Of a stretch of 64,000 nt of DNA, positions 23,901-33,269 are shown piece by piece; positions within the stretch are counted from its first letter, which is position 1; each line of letters begins with the position of its first letter. The notes below the pieces were generated by a model. The model made no database searches, was not told the DNA's origin, and saw only the letters and a program-made list of their open reading frames with translations. The DNA comes from Helianthus annuus (taxonomy: Eukaryota; Streptophyta; Magnoliopsida; Asterales; Asteraceae). The DNA lies in NCBI RefSeq assembly GCF_002127325.2, contig NC_035444.2, forward strand, positions 86,648,286 through 86,712,285. Reading direction: 5' to 3'. The translations under genes and the position numbers were made by a program.

Positions 23901-25311
23901 GGTTTAATTTAAAAGGTGGAAGGGGAGGGGGTAATGTAAGGTCGCCTTGTCCGTACACGGGAATGGTTTGACCATTTCCGACAATAATGTTTCGAATCAT
24001 GCTATTATTAAAAGAAGACGAGAGTTTAGAGTTAGAAGTCATGTGACCTGTGGCACCCGTATCCATGGCCCAAGAGGGGTCGTTAAGTGACATTGCATAC
24101 AAGGCCTGGTTGATATCGGTGGGCGTGTGAGAAGCAGCAAAAGACTGAGCCGGGCGAGGACCCAAAATTCCCGCAGCTGAGTTACTTGGTTTGGGCATCG
24201 TGGGGTATGGGCAGGGTGGTAGGGAAGCCCAATTATTCCATGAAGTCTGCTGTGTGGGAGTATTAGTTGGGCCGGCCCATGATGGGAAACATGGCCAAGG
24301 GTAAAATCCATTGTAACTGCCCATTCCAGGAGATGTATGTGGACCAACATTAGCAGAGAACGAACCGCCGCTGCCACGGCCTCCACTACCACGACCGCCG
24401 CCATAGCGACCTCCTCTACCGCGGCCACGTCCGCGCCCTCTTTCGCGGCTCCGATCAGAATCGCCCCGCTGGTCCCTTTGATCTTGATCAGAATCGCCCC
24501 GCTTGTCCCTGTTGTCTCGATAGGGCGGCGGCTCGACGGTGGTGTTGAGAGCCGTACCAGCCGATTGAGCCGCGTGTCTGACTTGGTTGATCTTTCGAGA
24601 TTCGGCCATACACAATCTTGACCGAGTGTCATAGAAGTCTGGGAGGGGTTTCATCTGTTGAATAACAGATGCGGTATTTTCATATTGTTCATTCAGACAT
24701 GTAAGCAATTGTAAGACCAATTGTTCATCTGTAATTGGGGAGCCGAGGTTGGTCAGTTGATCGAAGATGACCTTGAGGGCCTGACAGTATGCAGACATGT
24801 TCGGAAATTGATCGAGGTGAGTATTGGCAAATTTGTTGTTCAGATCGATTGTTCGGGTGGCTTTGTTATCTTGAAAAATATTGGCTATGGTGGTCCATGC
24901 TTCATGTACAGTGGTGTCGGGTTTAAGAACGGTGTGAAGAAGATCAGTGGATATAGTGCTGTAAATCCACTGTAATACGATAGAATCCAGCCGTTCCCAA
25001 GTTTCGGTTGGTGCCAGTTTGTCTTTTTCCAGTTCCTTGTCTTTGGCAGACGACGACGAGGTTTCAGTTATCGGCTTGGGTTGCAGATGATCGAAGACGA
25101 GATGAGCTTTGCACTGAATTTTGAACATCTCAGACCATGTAGTGTAATGGCCTGTTTCGATGTCAAGGGTGATTGGTATAAGGCTTTTGATAGAAGTAAC
25201 TGTGACAGCAGGGTGTGGGGATGAAGAAGACATGGTGAAAGAGAAAGGGGTTATCGGCGCAGGAAGAAGAGTGGGAGAACAGGATCGGCTGTTAGTATAG
25301 GTTTGATACCA

Positions 25312-25459
25312 TGATAGAATGAAAACCTTGTTGCCCCTTTCTCATTCATGATACACGTATATAAAGATGTACAGGGAATCTCCTATATGAGAGGAGATAT
25401 TTACAGAATAATTGTAACAAATATGTATGATCTTGTTTCCTATAATACATTGTGTATTA
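25312..25459 (-). repeat. Copia 5' LTR
   Basis: Partner of 17983-18130. The minus-strand order is LTR, then the methionine tRNA primer site at about 25311-25300, then the Gag ATG at 25233. Confidence 0.9.
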
Positions 25460-25464
25460 ATCTT

Positions 25465-26053
25465 GTATGGTATTTTGTAAGATGATCTTGTAGGGTAATT
25501 TTATAAAATGATCTTATAGGATAATTTTGATATTGTAGAGTATCATAATTATTTTACAAACGATATTGTAGGATAATTTTGATCATATAGGAATTTTGAT
25601 TTTATAGGGTAATTTTAAAGAGTATCATAATTACTCTACAAAGGATCTTATAATTACTCTACAAAGGATCTTGTATGGTAAATTTGATCTTTGTAGAGTA
25701 ATTACGAGTAAAATAATTACGAAAATGTCACCACGTTTTATTTACTTCTCCATATCTTTCGTACGTTTTGTATGATAAAATACTTTCTACGAGATCTTTA
25801 CTTTATATATATGTGTGTACACAGCCACTTCATATAAATTTTCACAGTTCAGTTTCAAAAACCGTTACTAACGGACCATAAACAACCCCGACTTCATAAT
25901 GATAATCGGGGGTGGTCTGTGTACAGAAATCTTTTAAAGTTTTCCTTTCAGGTAACCTCTATTTATTACAATCTATGTATCAAAAAGCAAAAGCAAAAAC
26001 AAAAATTAAAAATCCAGAATATTTGAGATAGTCAATTGGAATTGTTTTATAAA
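25465..26053. other. Noncoding, degenerate short repeats and right inverted-repeat arm
   Basis: The segment to about 25735 is a patchwork of phrases such as 'gatcttgta.ggtaattttgat' and 'taattactctacaaaggatctt'. At 25700-25760 it matches, inverted, the left Copia flank near 17900-17960. The rest is the 3' flank of the BAHD gene on the minus strand, with no gene of its own. Confidence 0.5.
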
Positions 26054-27355
26054 TCAAATTCGAGAACGGGTCATTGATGCAGATTGCGAGTTTTGTTTAC
26101 TGGATACATAATCCATAACTTCTTCATTGAATAATCTCATATGATCTTCTTCAAGACTCACCACAGCTTCAACTCCATATCCATCTGGTGTATCATACAA
26201 AATGAAAGTGTTCTTCACCAACACATCTGCAATGGTACCCCATATTGGATTCCCCCACCCAAAATTCATCTGATAAAACGATCTGCCTCGAACATGACTG
26301 CACCTATAAACATCAAGATTATCAAACAACTCTTTTACATTGTTTGCAGACTCCCTTACACTCAACAACCAATCATCCAGCCCACTAACCCCAAGTTCTT
26401 TGATCCCTTTCTTCAGTTGAGTCACCAAATTTCCCAAACTAGTTTCACTCTGATCACGGTTTGATGTTGTGAAGTACCAAGTGAAGTTTCCTATAGAGTT
26501 ATCCGGCAATGGAGGTTCCACTCGGGGCCTCATGTTTACTAGCTGAATTAAAGTCGTGCTTTTGAAAGACCCCGTTTTTGTAGTTGATGCATTAATCGCG
26601 CATTTGTAAAGAAGTGCGGTTACAAGCGCGATTTTTGTAGGGTTTTCCACTAGCCCGGTTACTGATTGTTTCAACCGGGCTATGTCTTGTGCATCAAATA
26701 CATATCTTTTCGTGACAAGGGGTTCACTCATATCGAGCTCGATCTCGGGCATTATGTATTCAAGATTAAAATAAGGGATGGACGTAGCAAGAATCATTGG
26801 TGGTGGTCTCACCTCATGACGGGCAATTGCGGCCCAATCGCTAAGAAAAATCCCAAGCGTGGGTGCATCCGCAACCTTGTGGGACATAGATATAGTTAAT
26901 GCCATTCCTCCACACTCGAAGTAAGTTGCTTGAGCCGCAAGAAAGCTATAACCTACACATGACCCCTTCCACAAGTAACCTTCAGGAAAAAGTAAGCTTT
27001 GTGTTTCGTAATTAGGGTTGTGAACAAAATCTAAGAGTCTACAACCAATGATTTTCGCTTCCACAAAAACGACTCCTTCGTCGTTGCAATCTACTGTGAT
27101 CCCGTCTTCGCTGAGTCTTCCCGCAAAAGGGTAGTACTTTGTTAGGGTTTCGGATAACGATTTTTTCAAAACATCACTGCAAGTGACAGTTTTGGACTCG
27201 TATAACAGAATAATTGGAGCATATGTATGCAAGGTGAGCTGATCAAGCAAGGAGAGTTTAAAAGTTTTGAGGTGATCTGGTGTCCGGGATGAAGGTTTGA
27301 TGATTTCTTCAGAAATGATCTCCATTTCGATGGTTACTTTGCAACTAGAGTTCAT
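26054..27355 (-). CDS. BAHD acyltransferase, clade III-like
   Basis: This single-exon gene of 433 residues encodes a BAHD enzyme, which moves an acyl group from acyl-CoA to an alcohol or amine in the cytosol. The catalytic HxxxD is at 159-163 (SHKVADAPT). The second family motif reads NFGWG (364-368), with Asn in place of the usual first Asp. The N-terminal IISEEIIKPSSRTPDHLK and FKLSLLDQ phrases are those of the vinorine-synthase/acetyltransferase-like clade. The length is normal and there is no frame damage. Translation may begin at 27355 or at the second Met (27325), which fits the family start better. A Helitron sits 380 bases upstream. The acyl donor and acceptor cannot be read from sequence. 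Confidence 0.9.
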   Translation of the reverse strand: MNSSCKVTIEMEIISEEIIKPSSRTPDHLKTFKLSLLDQLTLHTYAPIILLYESKTVTCSDVLKKSLSETLTKYYPFAGRLSEDGITVDCNDEGVVFVEAKIIGCRLLDFVHNPNYETQSLLFPEGYLWKGSCVGYSFLAAQATYFECGGMALTISMSHKVADAPTLGIFLSDWAAIARHEVRPPPMILATSIPYFNLEYIMPEIELDMSEPLVTKRYVFDAQDIARLKQSVTGLVENPTKIALVTALLYKCAINASTTKTGSFKSTTLIQLVNMRPRVEPPLPDNSIGNFTWYFTTSNRDQSETSLGNLVTQLKKGIKELGVSGLDDWLLSVRESANNVKELFDNLDVYRCSHVRGRSFYQMNFGWGNPIWGTIADVLVKNTFILYDTPDGYGVEAVVSLEEDHMRLFNEEVMDYVSSKQNSQSASMTRSRI

Positions 27356-27734
27356 TGATTATATCACCCCAATTCCATCAGGTTGCCATTTTTGTTTTTG
27401 ATGTCATTTGTTTTTTGCTTTAAAGTTGATATTTGTTTTATACAATATTTTCTAAAACATATATAACAGTTTTGTGTTTTTTGTTTTTTTTTATTTGCCG
27501 TCCTAAAGATCATTATCGAGTGTTGGTACATAAAGATGAAACAAAACACAAAATAAGGAGAATGAGAAAGGCCGACTAACTTGTACAATAGGATAAGTTT
27601 GGAGAAAATGACGAAAACAGTCATTTTTTTTCGATGATACACGTATACATATATAGTAATGTGTAAAGTATATCACTTATTTAGCTGCGAGAAACGTAAC
27701 TAAAAGACACATCAAACTTGTTTTATATAAACAA
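27356..27734 (-). promoter_or_regulatory. Upstream region of the clade III-like BAHD gene
   Basis: Noncoding. On the minus strand 'gttatatatgt' at about 27458-27468 is the best TATA candidate, roughly 105 bases before ATG 27355. Between this and 27734 I see no other motif. The Helitron 3' end borders it. Confidence 0.3.
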
Positions 27735-28252
27735 CTAGCATTAAGCCCCTGCGTTACAGCGATTCTCATAAAACTGTGTTAAGTAGTAGCAATACTATAC
27801 CATTATCAGCGACCACCAACATCGGAAAAGCTCGTAAAAACAAAATAAATAAACACGGGAAAAAAATAACGCCGAGCGAAAAGCAAACGTAAAACCTTTG
27901 AATCACGCATGCTCATTGCTGAGAAATTAAACTGAAACATAAAACATAGAAAAAAATAACCAAGTCCATCCTGGACCCGCGTGTTGGAAAAGAGTTGGGA
28001 TTAAATTGCAAAACATGAAAAACTTGGGTTAAAAGTAAAAAACAAAGGGTCTAAATTGCAAAATTAAAGTTATTTATTAATTTTAGATAAAGATATAAGG
28101 ATAAAAATAAGTTATATCTATATTGGTTATTAATTAATATTAATATTAAAAGAAATTTATTAAACAAATATAAATAAAATTTATGAGGTTGAAGTGGAGA
28201 ATGACATGTGTCATTATTTGGAGTCTTTTATTATAAGTTAGATTAGATTAGA
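27735..28252 (-). mobile_element. Short non-autonomous Helitron upstream of BAHD gene
   Basis: On the minus strand the element starts TC near 28252 (TCTAATCTAATC...ataataaaagac, then a gacacatgtc phrase). It ends gcaggggcttaatgCTAG at 27735, followed by host T. The repeated 'gattagattaga' makes the 5' base uncertain by a few units. The body is close to the copy that ends at 30820, so they are one family. It is about 518 bp with no ORF. Confidence 0.65.
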
Positions 28253-28374
28253 TGATTTAAACAATGAAATCCCTGACAACATGTCATGTATAGATTCGTG
28301 TATGTGCTATTATTTGCGTATATATTTGCACATATTACTACTCGCGTATACAACTAAATATATAGTGTAGTTTT
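28253..28374. other. Noncoding spacer
   Basis: AT-rich spacer between a Helitron and the hAT-like element. Nothing recognised. Confidence 0.3.
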
Positions 28375-28642
28375 CAGTGGCGGAACTAGAAGAAAAATTC
28401 AGCAGTATCCCAAACTTTTTTCTTAAACCCACGCAATAGCGTATCACGTTTTTACGGATAAGGGTTCAATGTAATTTTAATATACACAAACGTATATTAA
28501 TTTATTTTTATAGAGATACTACGACCACTATAATGACTATAAGTTGGAAACGATAAGTTAGACATTTATATCAATCAATATTTGTTTTGAGTATTTTTTA
28601 TGAAAATTTATTGTAAAAGATAGATCTTTACAATAAATTAAA

Positions 28643-29015
28643 GAGTTAAATGCCATTTTAGTTCCTGTGGTTTGGGCCATTTTGTCAGTTTAGTCTAAAG
28701 GTTTTATTTTTAACCTGTGGGTCCAAAAAGGTTTCACAGTTGCCATTTTAGTCCATTGGGTTAACTTCATCCATTTTTTTGTTAACGAGAAGGCCAATTC
28801 GGTCATTTGATGTAACTCTGTTAACTAAAAGGGCAATTCAGCCATATAAAATGACCGAATTGGCCTTCTCGTTAGCAGAAAAAATGGATGAAGTTAACCC
28901 AGTGGACTAAAATGGCAACTGTGAAACCTTTTTGGACCCACAGATTAAAAATGAAACCTTTGGACTAAACTGGCAAAATGACACAAACCATAGGGACTAA
29001 AATGACATTTAACTC
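28643..29015. mobile_element. Foldback MULE-type element (373 bp)
   Basis: Almost the whole element is one palindrome: GAGTTAAATGCCATTTTAG at the left and its complement at the right, with arms of about 170 bases and a short loop near 28810-28840. The nine bases TAAATTAAA are duplicated exactly on both sides (28634-28642 and 29016-29024). Long inverted repeats with a 9-bp duplication are the signature of Mutator-like elements. It has no coding capacity. Confidence 0.8.
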
Positions 29016-29039
29016 TAAATTAAATAATATACTAGGTTA

Positions 29040-29400
29040 TAACCCCGTGTATTACACGGGTTGAATAAATGAAATTTATATACCAAATAATAAAACATTA
29101 TCTTTTTAAAAGTCTCCTTTATTGCACGGGTTGAAAAAATGTAATTTTATATATTAAATAATAAAATAAGTTATATCTATAAAAACCATATATATTGTAC
29201 GGGTTGAATAAATGTAATATTATATACCAAATAATAAAAAAAAAATATATCTTTAAAACCATTGTATTACACGAGTAGAATAAATGTAATATTGTTTACC
29301 AAATAATAAAAAAAAGTTATATTTTTAAAAACCCTCGTGTATTACATGGGTTGAATAAATATGATTTTATATACCAAATAATAAAAAAATATTTAAAAAA
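29040..29400. repeat. Five-unit minisatellite carrying Helitron 3'-hairpin relatives
   Basis: Units of about 70-80 bases recur from 29040 to about 29400. Each has a 'gtattacacgggttgaataaat'-like phrase followed by 'ataccaaataataaaa'. The hairpin is intact in the first unit and progressively mutated in the others (ttgcacggg, ttgtacggg, ttacacgag, ttacatggg). Confidence 0.75.
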
Positions 29401-29817
29401 ACTAACGGATTTTTTTTATATTTAAAGTAGGATAAGATTGAATATTAATCTGAACTAACGAGTTTTTTATTGAATATTAATCTTTATTTATTTAGTTAAT
29501 ATAAGATTGAAAAATCATATGATTGAATAGGTGGGAGGTTGTATGATGATAAATCGGTTAACCGTACTTAATGGTAAAGATAATAGTGATTGTTGAACAA
29601 ATTAATTAATTAGAAACCACTTTGAGTACACTTGTCATCATATTAGGCCATGTCTTATGGATAATTATAGTTTTAGTTTAATCTCTTTTAATTAATTATA
29701 GATAATCCTCCTACTAAATATTTATTTAGTTTAATTATTACTTTTTTATTTATCTATTCACTTCAAATTCAAAATTAGTTATCTAATTTGATATTAGAGT
29801 AAATTACGATTTTAGCC

Positions 29818-30055
29818 CCTGTGATTATATCACTTTTACCCTTTTAGCCCAAAAAAGAATTTTTTAACATCTGAGCACTCAACGTCTTTTTTTCTAACCC
29901 TTTTGGACCTCAACGTCTTTTTTTCTAACCCTTTTGGACCCCAACGTCTTTTTTTCTAACCTTTTTGGTAGGGGTCAAAAGGGTCAAAAAAAGATGTGGG
30001 CTCAGATGTAAAAAGATTCATTTTTTTGGCTAAAAGGGTAAAAGTGATAAACATT
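29818..30055. repeat. Foldback repeat with a three-copy inner unit
   Basis: The left arm 'atcacttttacccttttagcc' (near 29830) is matched inverted at about 30020-30045. Between the arms 'caacgtctttttttctaacc' occurs three times with a period of about 30 (29879, 29911, 29942). It looks like a small MITE-like insertion within the Helitron. Confidence 0.6.
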
Positions 30056-30299
30056 TGTGATGTTAGTTGGATTTTTTTTTTAATTATTTGAAAGTTAATA
30101 TCAACTTTGGAATTCGTTGAATTCTTATTAGATTTGATTAAATATTATTGATAATAAAAATTTGTATTAGATTAGATTTTAGATTTGATTAAATATTATT
30201 AATAATAAAAATTTGTATTAATTTCCATATTATAAATTAACAACATGTATGTGCTTTATGTTGTTGTACCCTAGGTTTAGGGAGTATTTCAAAAAAGTT

Positions 30300-30820
30300 T
30301 TTAATATTTTTCATTTCTAACCCAAAACATCTTATCTTTGCAATTTAACCCCTTTGTTTTTTTTTACTTTTTAACACAAAACTTTTCATCTTACAATTTA
30401 ACCCTAATACTTTTTTACTTTCAACTTTGGCCCCATAGTCTTCATCTTTCGAAAGTTTTTTGTTTTACGTTTCGTTCAAAATTTTGCGAGTTAACACGGC
30501 GCAACGTGCGTGTGGGGTTCAAAGTTTTTCATCTATTTTTTTCCCATTTGAGAAGTTCGTCGTAACGTACGGGTCCTAGATCGACTTGGATATTTTTCTA
30601 TGTTTTATGTTTTAGCCTAAATTTTTCGCATTAACACGCCGCAATGGGTGTGCGTGGTTCAACGATTTTACATCTGCTCTTGATTCGGTTTTATTTTCTC
30701 CTTTTCTGTTTATTTTGTTTTTATGAGTTTTTCGGCGTTGATCGTTGGTAGTGGTGTGGTATTGGTGCTACTTTGCATGGTTTTATGTCTCTCGCCGCAA
30801 CGCGGGGGCCTTAATACTAG
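30300..30820 (+). mobile_element. Helitron 3' part (same family as 27735-28252)
   Basis: It ends ccgcaacgcgggggccttaatactag on the plus strand with T after CTAG (30820/30821). The body lines up with the Helitron at 27735-28252 over several hundred bases, including the 'ctatgttttatgttt' and 'tttatgag.ttttcgg' phrases. The 5' end is not identifiable, so the left boundary is approximate. Confidence 0.45.
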
Positions 30821-31550
30821 TTTAGATTAAATATTATTATTATTAGTATTATTCTTAATTTTAATCAATTAAATGAGAGAGTAACAAGTGTCCCAAAACA
30901 GGTTTCTTTTATTATATAGTATAGATATAGATTAAATAGAAACCTTATAAAGTAACTACATAATAAAATTGAAACAATAATGAAACAAAACAATTTATTT
31001 ACTTCGAATACGAAATCAAAGAAAACAATAAATAAATTAAAGTTGAAATTTATTTGTTGTTATAATATAATCTTTAAGTTTACACCAACAAAATGGTTGT
31101 TGATGTCTCAAATAAGATAATGTTGAGTATTTCACTCTTCCGTCAGAGGATTTTTATTTTTAGCTTTTGAAGTGGGCTATAATCTACACTTTTAAAAGCT
31201 CATATAATAAAAGATAGAAATAGGGTCTTACACTTCTATCTCTTTTATCATTCTCATCATCCGTACCTAAATCTAATGACAACAAACCTGCTTAACAGCC
31301 GTCAGAAAAAGATCACGTTACCTTCTTTACTTCTATTTTTTTTTTCAAAAAGACAAATCACGTTACCTTCTTTACATCTATTTTTCTTTTAACAATCCAA
31401 GAAAATGGGTTTGTACTAATTTTACACTTCGCCAAGAAAGTTAAGGGGTGGCCCGTGCACCATCTCAACCCCTCTTAAATCCGCCCCACACCGATACGAA
31501 GTCGAGCCGTAACCCGTGCTACGGCTCGTAAAGTGCTAGGTCCGCCCCTG

Positions 31551-31728
31551 ATAGTTCCTATCTTCACCTTAATCGAATTCGATTAACAACTTAACCCCAA
31601 CCTGGGTTATGTATATATTGATCAACCCATTTACATCAAGATTCAATTTTAAGGTTTGAAGGTTTGAAATAGAATATTTTAGACCCTTAATATGCTGCAA
31701 TGTAGGAGGAAAATATTCTTGCAATTAA
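31551..31728. other. Noncoding spacer
   Basis: Spacer between the hAT-like element and the next Helitron. Nothing recognised. Confidence 0.3.
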
Positions 31729-33141
31729 TCTAAATATTAATAAAAGATATTCCACGTTTGCATTCTCTCCCGTAATCTCTTATTTTTTATTATTTAATGT
31801 CACATGGCATTCTGTCCAACATTCTCTCATTTTTTATTTATATTTTATTTAATAAATTAAAAGAATTTAATCAAACTCACCTCCTTCAATTTAAATTTTT
31901 AGAAAATTAACTATCGTTGTCTTTTGTTTTTGCTATTATTATCGAAATTATAGTTCATGATAATGATTAATTTTATTTCTTTTTTATTACTATTATCTTT
32001 TTTATTTAATAAGTATTGTATTTCTTTTGCAGATAACTTTATTATATACTATTTTTCCTACTTTTAGCGTAGTAGTACACGATTAATTTTTTTATTGATT
32101 TTCGTATTTGTTTACATCTTATCAAAACAAAATAAATAATTTACATTTACACCACAACAAAATTTACATACAAGTTTTCTATATTTTTATAAATACAAAT
32201 CTTACTTCTAATACACGATTTTAAAGAATGTCACGTGTCAACATCATATCATCCCTAAAAATCGTTTCTAATAAAAAAATTTCATATTATTTTTCCTACT
32301 TTTAGCGTAGTAGTACACGGTTAAATTTTTATATTGATTTTCATATTTGTTTACATCTTATCAAAACAAAATAAATAATTTACATTTACACCATAACAAA
32401 ATTTACATACAAGTTTTCTATATTTTTAGAAAAACAAATCTTACTTCTAAAACACGATTTTAAAGAATGTCACGTGTCAACATCATATCATCCCTAAAAA
32501 TCGTTTCTAATCAAAATTGATTTTTTTTATTTTAAAAATCATGTTAATATCTTATAATGATGATATTTCTTCATTTAATTCGTTACCTTAATATCCGCTC
32601 CTACTTCAAATATTAATAATAATGATACTTTTCAATTACGTTACCGAAAAAACGCAGAATCTACAGATTCTTAAGTATTATGATAGACGGTATGATATGT
32701 TTGAAACAAACATTGAGTTATTAAGGAGAATAATCAAATGTAAACCCAAGTATGAGTTCATGATTTAACAGTTTAATCTTATGTTTAAAAAACCTTTACG
32801 TTTATCTATATAGCTTAATAATTTATTAATATAGCCTAACAACTTTTTAAATTATATGTGAGACAAGATAGGTTAATTTGTATTACAAAATATGGGAAAA
32901 TAAACTTATGGGTTGTAAAAATATGTTTTTAATGTTTAACTACACGATGTAAAAATAATTACAAAGCTTTCTAAAGAATTGATGATTAAGTACTCTAGAA
33001 GCAGGTTGGGTATTTGTTACTATGAGCAAAATATTGCAAGTTTATGAGATGATTATCATGTACATCTACATGTCTAATTGTGATGTGTAAACAAATAGTT
33101 TTCATTATTCAAAGCGTGTAATACACGGGACTATAACCTAG
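31729..33141 (+). mobile_element. Non-autonomous Helitron with inner tandem duplication
   Basis: It starts after A with TCTAAATATTAATAAAAGA (31729) and a cacatggc phrase. It ends with the hairpin-like GCGTGTAATACACGGG, then actataacCTAG (33141) and host T. The 3' end belongs to the same family as those at 14955 and 29032. It is 1413 bp with no ORF. Confidence 0.6.
32051..32514 (+). repeat. Direct tandem duplication, period 238
   Basis: Two copies begin at 32051 and 32289, both with 'atttttcctacttttagcg', and stay nearly identical to the 'aaaaatcgtttctaat' phrase. The duplication lies within the Helitron. Confidence 0.85.
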
Positions 33142-33269
33142 TGTGTAATACTTTCCTTGTTCAGCTTGTAACCCGTCTATATATCTTCTTCTCTTGTAAG
33201 GTTTTTTTTATGTAATAAAAACTGGGAATTCAAGAACTAATCTTTGTTATACAGTAAAAAACCAACCTA

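Larger units (their letters stand above)
18128..25233 (-). pseudogene. Copia Gag-Pol polyprotein, disrupted
   Basis: The frame starts at ATG 25233 and encodes, in order: Gag (about residues 1-220); an RG-rich segment ([16 protein letters not shown]) where a CCHC knuckle would be expected; protease (MDTGATGH); a pre-integrase HxxxH/CxxC finger (WHQRLSHPG .. CQSC); integrase with D, D, E (HSDLW, CDNGKE, GKAER); and, after a proline/serine-rich linker, reverse transcriptase and RNase H (SRSSAEAEYRG). Three defects are visible. A TAA interrupts RT at about 21955. The YVDD box reads YVND at 21685-21696. After SGNPV the frame is split by the solo LTR and resumes at 18331 with QHQRTKHIELD down to the stop at 18128. 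Apart from these the frame is preserved. Confidence 0.88.
17983..25459 (-). mobile_element. Ty1/Copia element, interrupted by a solo LTR
   Basis: Two 148-bp LTRs (17983-18130 and 25312-25459) bound the element, and ATCTT is duplicated at 17978-17982 and 25460-25464. Read on the minus strand, the 5' LTR is followed at once by TGGTATCAAACC, a primer-binding site for initiator methionine tRNA. A purine tract (gcgggggtc) precedes the 3' LTR. By eye the LTRs differ at three positions. The minus-strand LTR termini are TA..CA rather than TG..CA. Without the 2.6-kb insertion the element is about 4.9 kb, normal for Copia. Confidence 0.9.
29032..30931 (-). mobile_element. Helitron with an expanded 3' hairpin repeat
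   Basis: On the minus strand it begins TCTATATCTATACTATATAA at 30931 after A, and ends with the hairpin CCCGTGTAATACACGGGG, a short spacer and CTAG at 29032, followed by T. Inside lie a hairpin-bearing tandem repeat next to the 3' end, a foldback (29818-30055) and another Helitron end (30820) in the opposite orientation. No RepHel gene is visible. Confidence 0.6.
28375..31550. mobile_element. hAT-like non-autonomous element, host of nested insertions
   Basis: The left end CAGTGGCGGAACTAG and the right end CTAGGTCCGCCCCTG are imperfect inverted repeats of the CAGTGGCGG type found in plant hAT MITE-like elements. The 8-bp flanks GTAGTTTT and ATAGTTCC agree at five positions, consistent with an aged 8-bp duplication. 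Without the nested MULE and Helitron DNA about 0.9 kb remains, with no transposase. Confidence 0.5.

Noticed and set aside
24039..24632. Minus-strand ORF of 197 codons, and plus-strand ORFs 24337-24621 and 24721-24975
   Set aside because: Shadows of the Copia Gag reading frame, whose RG-rich codons open other frames.
29818..29970. CRISPR-like array because of three spaced repeats
   Set aside because: The repeats are directly adjacent T-rich units inside a foldback element in plant nuclear DNA.
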